Source: Rubricella aquisinus
GTDB lineage: Bacteria > Pseudomonadota > Alphaproteobacteria > Rhodobacterales > Rhodobacteraceae
DNA: 64,000 nucleotides
Reading direction: 5' to 3'
Assembly (NCBI RefSeq): GCF_014199445.1
Contig: NZ_JACIJS010000005.1
Location: 275,926-339,925 of the forward strand
Below the pieces are notes generated by a model. The model was not told where the DNA came from. It made no database searches and saw only the letters and a list, made by a program, of their open reading frames with translations. The position numbers were made by a program, and so were the translations under genes. Every line of letters starts with the position of its first letter. The stretch's first letter is position 1. Positions 9,190 through 17,470 of this stretch are shown here, one piece after another.

Positions 9190-10002
9190 ATGGAAATCCT
9201 GACCGTTGAGAACCTCGGCAACCTCATGATGCTGATCTTTTTGCAGGCCGTGCTGGGCTTCGACAACTTGCTCTACATCTCAATCGAATCAAAACGGGCG
9301 CCGATTGCGGATCAGGCGCGGGTGCGGCGGATCGGGATTCTGGTCGCCATGGCCCTGCGGATCGTGCTGCTGTTCGTGATGATCCAACTGCTCGCGGCGC
9401 TACAGGTGCCGTTCTTCAGCATTGACATTCCCGGCATCATCAGTGGCGAGTTCACCTTTGCCGTGATCGTGTTCCTGTTTGGCGGCGTGTTCATCATGTA
9501 CACAGCGGTGAAGGAGATCATGCACCTTTTGGCGGTCGATCACCTTGAGGAAGGGACAGAGGATAAGGGGCGGAAATCCACCCTCTCCGTCATCGCATTG
9601 ATCGTGTTCATGAACCTGATTTTCAGCTTCGATTCCATCCTGTCGGCCATTGCGATTACCGAAGTGTTCCCGATCCTTGCCATTGCCATTCTGGTCAGCT
9701 CCGCCGCGATGCTGATGCTTGCCGATAGTGTCGCGGAGTTTCTGGAGAAAAACCGGATGTATGAGGTGCTGGGCCTGTTCGTGCTGCTGATCGTCGGTGT
9801 CGTTCTGCTGGGCGAAGGCGGGCATAAGGCGGATCTGACGCTGTTTGGCTATCATGTGGAAGCGATGAGCAAGACGACCTTCTACTTCTCCGTCGTGGTG
9901 CTGTTCCTCGTGCAGGCGGTCCAGACCGGATATCGCCGCAAGTTGGAGATCGTGCGCACCATGCGGGCGAAAGCCGCCGGTCGTGCCGCGCCCAATCACT
10001 AG
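9190..10002 (+). CDS. TerC family integral membrane protein
   Basis: A 270-residue membrane protein with about seven helices and the TerC hallmark acidic residues inside membrane segments: Asp25 in LGFDNLLY and the aspartate of FSFDSILSAIA. TerC proteins are now linked to metal (manganese, calcium) export and to membrane stress complexes as well as tellurite resistance. It lies just upstream of the small-peptide - XpaC - TelA run on the same strand, with 55 bases between and no strong terminator, so it may share transcription with that system. The short C-terminal tail is basic. Confidence 0.9.
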   Translation: MEILTVENLGNLMMLIFLQAVLGFDNLLYISIESKRAPIADQARVRRIGILVAMALRIVLLFVMIQLLAALQVPFFSIDIPGIISGEFTFAVIVFLFGGVFIMYTAVKEIMHLLAVDHLEEGTEDKGRKSTLSVIALIVFMNLIFSFDSILSAIAITEVFPILAIAILVSSAAMLMLADSVAEFLEKNRMYEVLGLFVLLIVGVVLLGEGGHKADLTLFGYHVEAMSKTTFYFSVVVLFLVQAVQTGYRRKLEIVRTMRAKAAGRAAPNH

Positions 10003-10057
10003 CGCTCAGGGCGCAGAGCACCTATCTTAAACCCGAGTTAAGAAAAGGGAGCCCTTC

Positions 10058-10144
10058 ATGCCGCGCCTTTTGGGCCTGATCGTGCTGGTCGTGCTAATCG
10101 CCGCTGTTGCCTTTCAGGCGCTGGGGCAGACAGGGGTGACCTGA
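10058..10144 (+). CDS. 28-residue membrane peptide, coupled to xpaC
   Basis: An ATG at 10058 preceded by AAAAGGGAG opens a 28-codon frame that ends in a TGA overlapping the ATG of the XpaC gene (TGATG at 10142-10146). The peptide is almost entirely one hydrophobic helix (LLGLIVLVVLIAAVAF) between MPR and a short polar tail ending GQTGVT. The ribosome site, start-stop coupling and clean membrane-helix character support a real micropeptide rather than chance. It could be a membrane cofactor of the neighbouring stress proteins, or mainly a translational leader for xpaC. Confidence 0.6.
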   Translation: MPRLLGLIVLVVLIAAVAFQALGQTGVT

Positions 10145-11052
10145 TGGTCGGGAAACGGTTCGGCGGACAGCACAGCACGGGCGGGGCCACGGGGTCCGCG
10201 CCGGGGGCGAGCCGGTGGGACGCGCGGCCTGTAAGGCGTGGCTCCAAGGGCGCGAAACTCCTTTATGTCGCCCCGATCCCCCTGTTTTTCGCGGGTCTTG
10301 GTGAGGTCATGCAGGGCGATCCTCTTGGCATTCTGGCTGAGCTTGGCGGGTTTGCAGCCCTTATGGCCGGGGCATGGTTCGTCAATGAAGGGGTGAAGGC
10401 CGAACAGGCGTTTGAGGCGCGCAGCGTCGCCAAACCACCCCGCTTCCCGCGCAAGCTGTTTGGCGGTGTGGTGATCGGCGCGGGCGTTGGCTTTGCCGCA
10501 GCCTTTGGCTGGGGTATCGGCATTCTGTCGGGGGCTGTTTTGGGCGGGCTTGCCCTTTCGACCAGCGTGCTTGCCTTCGAGCTCGACCCGATGCGGGCCA
10601 AGGGGCTGGAGGCGCATTCGGAGTTTGACCGCGAGCGTGTCGCCAATGCCGTGGACCGGGCCGAAGGTCTGCTTGATGAACTCTTGGAGGCTGCAAACCG
10701 CATCCGGGACCGCGCGCTGATCGGCCGGGTGGAACGCCTTGCCGCTGCCGCCCGTGATGTGATCCGCGCGGTAGAGGACGATCCCCGCGATCTGCCGCGC
10801 GCGCGCAAATTCCTTGGCCTTTACCTCACGGGCGCGCGCGACGCGACGATCAAGTTTGCAGATATCTGGACCCGCAGCCGCGATGCGCAGGCGCGCGCAG
10901 ACTATGAGTGCCTGCTTGATGACCTTGAAACCAGTTTCCGCGCCCATCGCGAGAAGCTGATGATTGAAGACCGCAGCGACCTCGATATCGAAATCGACGT
11001 GCTGCGCCACCGACTGCAACAGGAGGGGCTTATGCCCCTGAAAGAGGAGTAA
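10144..11052 (+). CDS. XpaC family protein (5-bromo-4-chloroindolyl phosphate hydrolysis family)
   Basis: A 302-residue protein with a disordered glycine-rich N-terminus, four hydrophobic segments (about residues 37-55, 60-80, 105-122 and 124-142) and a helical C-terminal half with DRAEGLLDELLEAANRI and LLDDLETSFRAHREKLM. This is the XpaC layout. The family is named from a Bacillus locus affecting hydrolysis of a chromogenic phosphate; it is best regarded as a partner of TelA, which follows after 5 bases. Its start overlaps the stop of the small membrane peptide gene. Confidence 0.82.
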   Translation: MVGKRFGGQHSTGGATGSAPGASRWDARPVRRGSKGAKLLYVAPIPLFFAGLGEVMQGDPLGILAELGGFAALMAGAWFVNEGVKAEQAFEARSVAKPPRFPRKLFGGVVIGAGVGFAAAFGWGIGILSGAVLGGLALSTSVLAFELDPMRAKGLEAHSEFDRERVANAVDRAEGLLDELLEAANRIRDRALIGRVERLAAAARDVIRAVEDDPRDLPRARKFLGLYLTGARDATIKFADIWTRSRDAQARADYECLLDDLETSFRAHREKLMIEDRSDLDIEIDVLRHRLQQEGLMPLKEE

Positions 11053-11057
11053 CACCC

Positions 11058-12215
11058 ATGTCTGACGCGACCCGCGCCAAGGCCGAAGCCACCCTGAAGG
11101 ATGCGGAGGTCATTACCTCCACCCTGCTGCCCGAACTGACCGATGCGGTGCCCGCCGTCGCCACTGATCAGGCGGCGGTTGAGCAGCGCATCGCGGAACT
11201 CGACATGGAGGATACGCAGACCATCATCCGCTTTGGCACCGCTGCGCAGACCGAATTGCAGGCGATCAGCCAGCAGATGCTCGCGGGCGTGAAAAGCAAG
11301 GATGTGGGCCCGGCGGGCAACTCCCTGCGGGATATGGTGACGGCGCTGCGCGGCTTCTCCGTGGATGAGCTGGACCCGAACCGCAAACGCAGTTGGTGGG
11401 AGCGCCTGTTGGGTCGCGCCGCACCGATGGCCAATTTCATGGCCAAATTCGAAGAGGTACAGGGCCAGATTGACAAGATTCAGGACGAACTTCTCGATCA
11501 TGAAACGGTGCTGCTGAAGGATATCAAATCCCTAGATATCCTCTATGAAAAGACGCTGAATTTTTACGACGAATTGGCGATATACATCGCGGCGGGTGAG
11601 GAGAAAATCCGCCGCCTCGACGAAAACGACATTCCCGCAAAAGAGGCGGAGGTCGCTGCCGCGAATGAAAACGATGCGGTGCTCAAGGCGCAGGAATTGC
11701 GCGATCTGCGCGCCGCGCGGGACGATCTGGAACGCCGGGTTTACGACCTGAAACTCACTCGTCAGGTGACGATGCAATCCCTGCCCTCCATCCGATTGGT
11801 GCAGGAGAATGACAAATCGCTGGTGACCAAGATCAACTCGACCCTCGTGAACACCGTGCCGCTGTGGGAAAACCAGCTTGCGCAGGCCGTCACGATCCAC
11901 CGCAGCCGGGAGGCCGCGAGCGTCGTGCGTGACGCGAATGACCTGACCAATGATCTGTTGCGCCAGAACGCCGATAACCTCAAAACCGCCAATGCCGAGA
12001 TCCGGCGGGAGATGGAGCGCGGCGTGTTCGATATCGAAGCGGTCAAGGAAGCGAACGCGACCCTCATTGCCACGATTCAGGAAAGCCTCCAGATCGCGGA
12101 TGAGGGCAAGGCTATGCGCGCGGCGGCCGAAGTGGACCTGCAGAAGATGGAAGCCGATCTGAAAAACACGCTCGCTGCGGCGAAAGCCTCGCCCGCGCCG
12201 AGCAACCCGGCCTGA
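11058..12215 (+). CDS. telA: Toxic anion resistance protein TelA family
   Basis: A 385-residue, almost wholly alpha-helical cytoplasmic protein with long coiled-coil stretches. The family block RSWWERLLG followed by FMAKFEEVQGQIDKI and the LYEKTLNFYDELAIYI segment identify TelA. TelA proteins are linked to tellurite, colicin and antibiotic tolerance and commonly pair with XpaC. SD-like sequence GAGG/GAGTAA lies before the ATG. It sits in the middle of a compact run, with the GSCFA gene starting four bases after its stop. Real tellurite resistance should not be assumed. Confidence 0.92.
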   Translation: MSDATRAKAEATLKDAEVITSTLLPELTDAVPAVATDQAAVEQRIAELDMEDTQTIIRFGTAAQTELQAISQQMLAGVKSKDVGPAGNSLRDMVTALRGFSVDELDPNRKRSWWERLLGRAAPMANFMAKFEEVQGQIDKIQDELLDHETVLLKDIKSLDILYEKTLNFYDELAIYIAAGEEKIRRLDENDIPAKEAEVAAANENDAVLKAQELRDLRAARDDLERRVYDLKLTRQVTMQSLPSIRLVQENDKSLVTKINSTLVNTVPLWENQLAQAVTIHRSREAASVVRDANDLTNDLLRQNADNLKTANAEIRREMERGVFDIEAVKEANATLIATIQESLQIADEGKAMRAAAEVDLQKMEADLKNTLAAAKASPAPSNPA

Positions 12216-12218
12216 TCC

Positions 12219-13427
12219 ATGGCCCTGCGCCCCGGTGATCCAAGCGAGCCGATCAGCGCGCTGGATCACCACGACGCCCCCTTCGCCTATACGTTCGGGC
12301 AGGAAACAGGATCGGCAAGCCAGTCCTGGTTTCGGGGGCACATCGCGCGCTTCAACCCCACCGCCGCGCAAATGCGCGATGCCGATGCGGTGCCTCAGCA
12401 TATCCTTGCAGGCTTTCTGCCCCCAACCCCGGTGATCGGGCCGGACACGCGGGTGCTTGCCTTTGGCAGTTGTTTTGCGATCCATGTCACCCGCTGGCTA
12501 GCCAATCGCAGCTATACGGTGTTGAACACGGACGACGCGCGCAAAGACGCCTATATCGTTCGCTTTGGCGAAGGGCTGGTCAACAGTTTCGTGCTCCGCC
12601 AACAGTTTGAATGGGCGCTGGAGGGCGCGCGCTTTCCAACGGCACTTTGGTATGATGACGCTGGCACGGCGCATCCCTATTCCGATGACATCCGGCAACA
12701 GACCCGCGCGATGATCCTTGATACAGATGTGTTCATACTGACGCTTGGCCTGTCGGAGATTTGGTATGACATCCCCTCGGGTGGCGTGTTTTGGCGCGCG
12801 GTGCCAGAGCCGGTGTTCGATCCGCAACGGCACGGCTTTCGCACCAGCACCGTGGCAGAGAACCGCGACAATATCCTCGCCATTCAGGCGCTGATCCGCA
12901 AACACCGGCCCGACGCGCGGGTGATCTTTACCCTCTCGCCCATCCCCCTTGTCGCCACCTTCCGCCCCATGCCCACGATCCCGGCCAATGCGGTGTCAAA
13001 GGCCACATTGCGCGCCGCGCTCGATGAAGCGATGAATGCCGCGCGCGATCCGCGCCTGCACTATTGGCCCGCCTATGAAATCGTGATGGACGCGTTCGAC
13101 AACCGCTGGCTGCCCGACCGGCGGCATGTGAAGCGGGAGGTGCTGGACTATGTCCTCACGCTGTTTGAGACATTCTGGTGCCATGGCTCCACCCCCCGGA
13201 TCACCCCGGTGGAGGCTCTGGTCCATGCCCGTGCGGCGACAGGCGCGCTGCCGCCCACCCTCAGCCGCGCGATCAAGAACGGGAACACCGGCAGGCTTGA
13301 GCGTTTGCTGGCAAGCCTGTCAGACGCCGATGATGTGAGCCTGATCCTTGCAGCCGCGCGCGATGCAGGCCATCGTATGACCAACAGTGCCGGTGACGCC
13401 CTGCGCACCTGGCTCAAGACCCGATAA
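12219..13427 (+). CDS. GSCFA domain protein (SGNH-hydrolase-like)
   Basis: A 402-residue protein with the defining motif FGSCFA (Gly83-Ser84-Cys85-Phe86-Ala87). The GSCFA family resembles SGNH/GDSL esterases, with the motif serine as likely nucleophile and a later conserved block around DVFILTLGLSEIWYD and ALIRKHRPDARVIFTLSPIPLV. Family members are often found near glycan or cell-surface genes; no substrate is known. Its position between telA and the SPFH gene, with gaps of 3 and 11 bases, ties it to this module. This is not a usual TelA neighbour. Confidence 0.85.
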   Translation: MALRPGDPSEPISALDHHDAPFAYTFGQETGSASQSWFRGHIARFNPTAAQMRDADAVPQHILAGFLPPTPVIGPDTRVLAFGSCFAIHVTRWLANRSYTVLNTDDARKDAYIVRFGEGLVNSFVLRQQFEWALEGARFPTALWYDDAGTAHPYSDDIRQQTRAMILDTDVFILTLGLSEIWYDIPSGGVFWRAVPEPVFDPQRHGFRTSTVAENRDNILAIQALIRKHRPDARVIFTLSPIPLVATFRPMPTIPANAVSKATLRAALDEAMNAARDPRLHYWPAYEIVMDAFDNRWLPDRRHVKREVLDYVLTLFETFWCHGSTPRITPVEALVHARAATGALPPTLSRAIKNGNTGRLERLLASLSDADDVSLILAAARDAGHRMTNSAGDALRTWLKTR

Positions 13428-13438
13428 GGAGGCGCATC

Positions 13439-14557
13439 ATGCCCATTTTCGATTTTCTCAAGGGCGAGTTCATCGACGTGATCGAATGGCTCGACAGCAG
13501 CAATGACACGCTCGTCTACCGGTTCGAGCGGCATGGAAACGCAATCAAATATGGCGCGAAACTCACCGTGCGCGAAGGACAGGCCGCCGTGATGATCCAT
13601 GAGGGGCAATTGGCGGATGTGTTCCCGCCGGGGCTCTACATGCTTGAGACAAACAACATGCCGATCATGACGACGCTTCAGCATTGGGATCATGGGTTCA
13701 AATCACCCTTTCTGTCGGAAATCTATTTCGTCAACACGACCCGGTTTCAGGATCTCAAATGGGGGACGAAAAACCCCATCATGTGCCGCGACCCGGAATT
13801 CGGGCCGGTGCGGTTGCGCGCCTTTGGCACCTATACGATCCGGGTGAATGACCCGGCGCGCTTCTTGCAGGAGATCGTCGGGACGGATGGCGAGTTTACC
13901 ACCGATGAGATCAGCTATCAGATCCGCAACACCATCGTGTCACGCTTCTCAGCGGCGATCGCGGCGTCGGGCATTCCGGTGCTCGACATGGCGGCCAACA
14001 CCGATGATCTGGCGAAATATGTCGCGGCCAAGATCGCGCCGGAAATCGCGGAATACGGGATCGAACTGCCCCGGCTTTACATCGAGAATATCTCCCTGCC
14101 CGCCGCGGTGGAGGAGGCCATGGACAAGCGCACTTCCATGGGCGTGATCGGCGATCTGGGCCGCTACACACAGTTTCAGGCCGCTGAAGCAATGGCGGAG
14201 GCCGCGCGCAATCCCGGTGCCGGTGGCGGCGGGATGGGGGCCGGGCTTGGCATGGGGATGGGCATGGCAATGGCGCAGAACCTTGGCCAATCCGGGCCAT
14301 GGGGTGCCGCGCCCGCAGCGGCCCCACCACCACCCCCCGTGGAGCATGTCTGGCATATCGCGGAGAATGGCGCGACCAAGGGGCCGTTTTCCAAAGCCGC
14401 CCTTGGCCGGATGGCCAGCGATGGCAGCCTGAGCCGCGAAACCCTTGTCTGGACAGCGGGACAGGACGGATGGAAACCAGCAGGCGACGTGATGGAGCTT
14501 GCACAGCTCTTCACCGTCATGCCCCCGCCACCACCGCCGCCCCCTCTCGCAGAATAA
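13439..14557 (+). CDS. SPFH domain protein with C-terminal GYF-like domain
   Basis: A 372-residue protein. Residues 1 to about 255 match the SPFH/band-7-like 'virion core protein' group (start MPIFDFLKGEFIDVIEW, central FGPVRLRAFGTYTIRV). A glycine/methionine-rich linker follows, then a GYF_2-like module (about 303-357; VWHIAENGATKGPF and LVWTAGQDGWKPA) and a proline tract close to the C-terminus. SPFH proteins form membrane-bound scaffolds, and GYF_2 modules bind proline-rich or membrane partners. The protein ends in a run of eight prolines, a possible ligand for its own GYF module or for others. AAGGAGG-like site lies eight bases before the start. Confidence 0.87.
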   Translation: MPIFDFLKGEFIDVIEWLDSSNDTLVYRFERHGNAIKYGAKLTVREGQAAVMIHEGQLADVFPPGLYMLETNNMPIMTTLQHWDHGFKSPFLSEIYFVNTTRFQDLKWGTKNPIMCRDPEFGPVRLRAFGTYTIRVNDPARFLQEIVGTDGEFTTDEISYQIRNTIVSRFSAAIAASGIPVLDMAANTDDLAKYVAAKIAPEIAEYGIELPRLYIENISLPAAVEEAMDKRTSMGVIGDLGRYTQFQAAEAMAEAARNPGAGGGGMGAGLGMGMGMAMAQNLGQSGPWGAAPAAAPPPPPVEHVWHIAENGATKGPFSKAALGRMASDGSLSRETLVWTAGQDGWKPAGDVMELAQLFTVMPPPPPPPPLAE

Positions 14558-14567
14558 GAGGCGCTCG

Positions 14568-14978
14568 ATGACAGCAACACCGTATCTGTCCGTAGCAGCC
14601 CTTGCGGTCACTCTGGCCGCCTGTGCCGCGACCCGACCTGACACGGCGATGCCGGCCGATATGCCCGCGTTGCAGGAAGCCTTCATAGGCTCAGGCGCAA
14701 CATCGGCGACACTCACGACCGGATCGCGGGGCAAATTCACCTTCTATAGGAATGGCGCTGCGGAGTTTCGCCCAACCGGGACGACCGGAAACTTCGTGAT
14801 TGGCACGCAGCTTGCGTCGATTGAGGGCAACACAGTCTGCCTCGCCCCGAATGATGAGGGCTGGACCGGCGCGTGTATCGACATCTACACGGTTGAACCG
14901 GGAAGCTACTTCTGCGAAGGGCGTTTCGGAAACGCTGCAAACTGGAAAGACAATTGTGTGTTCGAGGTAGATGGCTAA
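14568..14978 (+). CDS. Small lipoprotein of the TelA/SPFH module
   Basis: A 136-residue protein with a type II signal sequence ending LAAC (Cys19). The n-region lacks a basic residue, which is unusual. The rest is a small polar domain with four further cysteines in its second half (NTVCLAP, GACIDIY, YFCEGRF, NCVFEV), fit for two disulfides in the periplasm. The fold is not recognised. It starts ten bases after the SPFH gene and its last eight bases overlap the next gene, so the three are translated from one message. Confidence 0.75.
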   Translation: MTATPYLSVAALAVTLAACAATRPDTAMPADMPALQEAFIGSGATSATLTTGSRGKFTFYRNGAAEFRPTGTTGNFVIGTQLASIEGNTVCLAPNDEGWTGACIDIYTVEPGSYFCEGRFGNAANWKDNCVFEVDG

Positions 14979-16077
14979 GGCACAAGACACGCCTCATGCA
15001 GCGGAGATGCATGAATTCCCCTGCGACAGTTGCGGATCAAACCTCAACTATGCGCCGGGCACCGATGCTATGCGCTGCACCCATTGTGGTGCCGAACAGC
15101 CGCTGCCCGACAGCCCCGATTATGTCGAGGCGTTGAGCGAACGGGACTACCGCGCCGCGATTGCCGACCAGCTTGCCACCGAAGAGATGGAGGAGACCCG
15201 CGTCGTGTCCTGCTCCTCTTGCGGGGCGCAGGTGGATTTTCAGGATGGCGAGCACGCGGATGAATGCCCGTTCTGCGCCTCTCCGATCGTGATCGGTACG
15301 GGGTTGAACCGGCATATCAAACCCAGCGCGCTGTTGCCCTTCGCGCTGGCGGAGCGGGAGGCGCATCAGGCCATGGACCGCTGGCTCGGCAGCCTGTGGT
15401 TCGCGCCAAACGGCTTGCAGCAATACGCCAAGAAGGGGCGGAAATTGCAGGGCGTGTATGTCCCCTTCTGGACCTTCGACGCGGCCACCCGGACGGCGTA
15501 TCAGGGGATGCGCGGGATCGAGCATCAGGTGACGACCGGTTCGGGCAAGAACCGTCGGACCGAGACCCGCGTGCGCTGGAACGCCGTGAAGGGGCGGGTC
15601 GCGCGGATGTTTGACGACATCCTGATCCTTGGCTCCCGCACCTTGCCCAAGCGGCACACGGATGCGCTGGCCCCATGGGATCTGAGCGCCCTTGAACCCT
15701 ACCAGCCCTCCTACCTCGCCGGGTTCCGGTCGGAGGTCTATCAGGTGGAGATCACGGACGGGTATCAGGAAGCGCGCCAGATCATGGATCACATCATCCG
15801 CGATGACATCCGCCGCGATATCGGCGGCGACCGTCAGCGGATCACCGATACGAGGACCGAAGTGCGGGACGTGCGTTTCAAGCATGTGCTTTTGCCCGTC
15901 TGGATCGCGGCCTACCGATATCGCGGCAAACCGTATCAATTCGTGGTCAATGGCCGGACGGGTCGGGTGCAGGGGGACCGCCCGTGGAGCCTCTGGAAGA
16001 TCGCGTTCGCGGCTTTGCTCGCAGTCTTGCTTGCGGCGGCGATCAGCTACGGCATCGTGTTGATGGAAAATGTCTGA
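14971..16077 (+). CDS. Double zinc-ribbon membrane protein
   Basis: A 368-residue protein with two N-terminal zinc ribbons (CDSCG...CTHCG at about 18-40 and CSSCG...CPFC at about 81-102), a long middle domain (blocks YVPFWTFDAATRTAYQGMRG and FKHVLLPVWIAAYRYRGKPY), and one membrane helix near the C-terminus (about 343-364). Similar proteins are often mislabelled as PriA-like primosomal proteins because of the ribbons; no helicase motif is present. It is a frequent partner of SPFH-type proteins. It overlaps the lipoprotein gene by 8 bases, and its stop overlaps the ATG of the next gene (TGATG). Confidence 0.8.
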   Translation: MAKAQDTPHAAEMHEFPCDSCGSNLNYAPGTDAMRCTHCGAEQPLPDSPDYVEALSERDYRAAIADQLATEEMEETRVVSCSSCGAQVDFQDGEHADECPFCASPIVIGTGLNRHIKPSALLPFALAEREAHQAMDRWLGSLWFAPNGLQQYAKKGRKLQGVYVPFWTFDAATRTAYQGMRGIEHQVTTGSGKNRRTETRVRWNAVKGRVARMFDDILILGSRTLPKRHTDALAPWDLSALEPYQPSYLAGFRSEVYQVEITDGYQEARQIMDHIIRDDIRRDIGGDRQRITDTRTEVRDVRFKHVLLPVWIAAYRYRGKPYQFVVNGRTGRVQGDRPWSLWKIAFAALLAVLLAAAISYGIVLMENV

Positions 16078-17465
16078 TGGATGTGCAGCGCGCCGCGCAT
16101 GACATTCAACGCCTGATCCGGCGCGACACCCGCGCCGGGCTTAACGCGGCACTCCTCCTCACCAAGACCCATCCAGATGATCCCGCGGCCCTTTATGCGC
16201 TTGCTACGGCGCAACGTTTCGCGGGTTTAGCAGCGGACGCCTTGGCGACATTGCAGAGATTGGAGCGGGATCACAGCTTTGATCAGCTTCATCAATCGCT
16301 GGGCTGGGCCTATCGTCGGTTGGGGCGCTACCCCGAGGCGCTCAGCGCGTTCTTGTGCGCCATGGCAATCACGCCGGACATGGTGTCGGAAGATGGGCAA
16401 AGGCTGATCGCGAAAACCATCAGCACGGCCCTGCTTGCCGGACAGCGCCCCCTCGCCCGGTCCATCGCACAAAAGCACCTGACAAAAAGGGCGCCCTGTT
16501 ATGTGGCGACCGCTGCGTATTTTGCCGAACCACCCGAGAGCCCGAAACGGGAGGTGTTGGCCAAATTTATTCTGTCCCAATCCGATGCCATACCTATTGC
16601 CGGATTTTGGAAGAGCACAGACACACATATCGCCCGCCAATTGGACGATAAGGCGGAATTGACCCGCATCTTGCGGGACGAAAACGGGCAGGCCCCCGAC
16701 TGGTATCCGGAGACGTTCATCCTTCCCGAAGACGCATCGCGGCTTACCGCACGGGGCCATTCGGGAAATTACTGGATGTTCAAATCGGTGCAATTGACGG
16801 CGGGTGCGGAAACCGCCCTTGTGCGCGGGGACCATATTCACACCGTGAAAGAGGGGCTGACCCGGCGCGTGGCCCAACGCTACACCGCAAATCCGTTCCT
16901 GTATCACGGGCGCAAGGTCAACCTTCGGCTCTACATCGTGCTGCGCTCAGCGGCTGAACGGGCGCTATATCAATGGCATGACGGTCTCGTCACGATTTGC
17001 GCCACACCCTATCCCCGTATGGACGGGGACACGCTTGCGGGGCATATCGCCAATCCGTTGATCCTGTCGGAGACAGAGGTCAACACACCCATCGGAACGC
17101 TCCCGAGCCATGTCTGCGGCCTCAACGCGTTTATGGATGCCGCATTTGGCCCGGATGACCGGAGGATCCTGACACAGCGGTTGGAGCAACTGGTACGCGA
17201 TCTTTCAGGGCGATTGGATGCTCACGGCTTCTATGACAGATACGCCGCTTTGCCGCATCCAGATGCGCTGCCGCCAAAACTGATGGCGCTCGATATCGGG
17301 ATTGATAGCGATCTGAAGCCATACCTCTATGAAGTTGAGGTCAGCCCGGGGATGGTTCCCGTTGGCCCGATCTGGACCGATGTGACCCAACGCCTTGCCC
17401 AAGAATGGAGGAAGCTCACCTTCGATTTCTCAAAGGTGAGCTTCCAATTTGTTAAGCGGTTTTAA
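16077..17465 (+). CDS. TPR protein with tubulin-tyrosine-ligase-like ATP-grasp domain
   Basis: A 462-residue protein. Residues 1 to about 135 form TPR-like helical pairs (for example SLGWAYRRLGRYPEALSAF). From about 210 on it matches the TTL fold: ILPEDASRL, NYWMFKS with Lys236 in the ATP-binding lysine position, GRKVNLRLYIVLRS (278-291), and LKPYLYEVEVSPG (413-425). In TTL enzymes the last motif is E-V-N with Asn binding magnesium; here it is E-V-E (Glu419, Glu421). TTL-like enzymes ligate amino acids to proteins or peptides. Start at 16077 overlaps the previous stop, so it is coupled to the TelA-SPFH run. The substrate is unknown. Confidence 0.78.
   Translation: MDVQRAAHDIQRLIRRDTRAGLNAALLLTKTHPDDPAALYALATAQRFAGLAADALATLQRLERDHSFDQLHQSLGWAYRRLGRYPEALSAFLCAMAITPDMVSEDGQRLIAKTISTALLAGQRPLARSIAQKHLTKRAPCYVATAAYFAEPPESPKREVLAKFILSQSDAIPIAGFWKSTDTHIARQLDDKAELTRILRDENGQAPDWYPETFILPEDASRLTARGHSGNYWMFKSVQLTAGAETALVRGDHIHTVKEGLTRRVAQRYTANPFLYHGRKVNLRLYIVLRSAAERALYQWHDGLVTICATPYPRMDGDTLAGHIANPLILSETEVNTPIGTLPSHVCGLNAFMDAAFGPDDRRILTQRLEQLVRDLSGRLDAHGFYDRYAALPHPDALPPKLMALDIGIDSDLKPYLYEVEVSPGMVPVGPIWTDVTQRLAQEWRKLTFDFSKVSFQFVKRF
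17411..17444. terminator. 12-bp perfect hairpin at the end of the TTL-like gene
   Basis: GAAGCTCACCTT (17411-17422) and AAGGTGAGCTTC (17433-17444) form a perfect 12-bp stem with a 10-base loop, inside the last codons of the TTL-like gene and 27 bases past the stop of the convergent VCBS gene. It probably terminates both. T-runs are modest (CAATTTGTT on the plus strand). Confidence 0.5.
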
Positions 17466-17470
17466 CCAGC

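Noticed and set aside
9190..12215. Reading terC-telA as a tellurite resistance operon
   Set aside because: Other Ter proteins (TerD/TerE/TerZ, TerB) are absent, and these families have wider stress roles; resistance is not supported.
13439..14557. SPFH 'virion core protein' as a sign of prophage
   Set aside because: The name is historical; no capsid, terminase, integrase or tail genes are nearby.
14971..16077. PriA-like helicase annotation
   Set aside because: Only zinc ribbons are shared; no Walker or helicase motifs, and a membrane helix is present.
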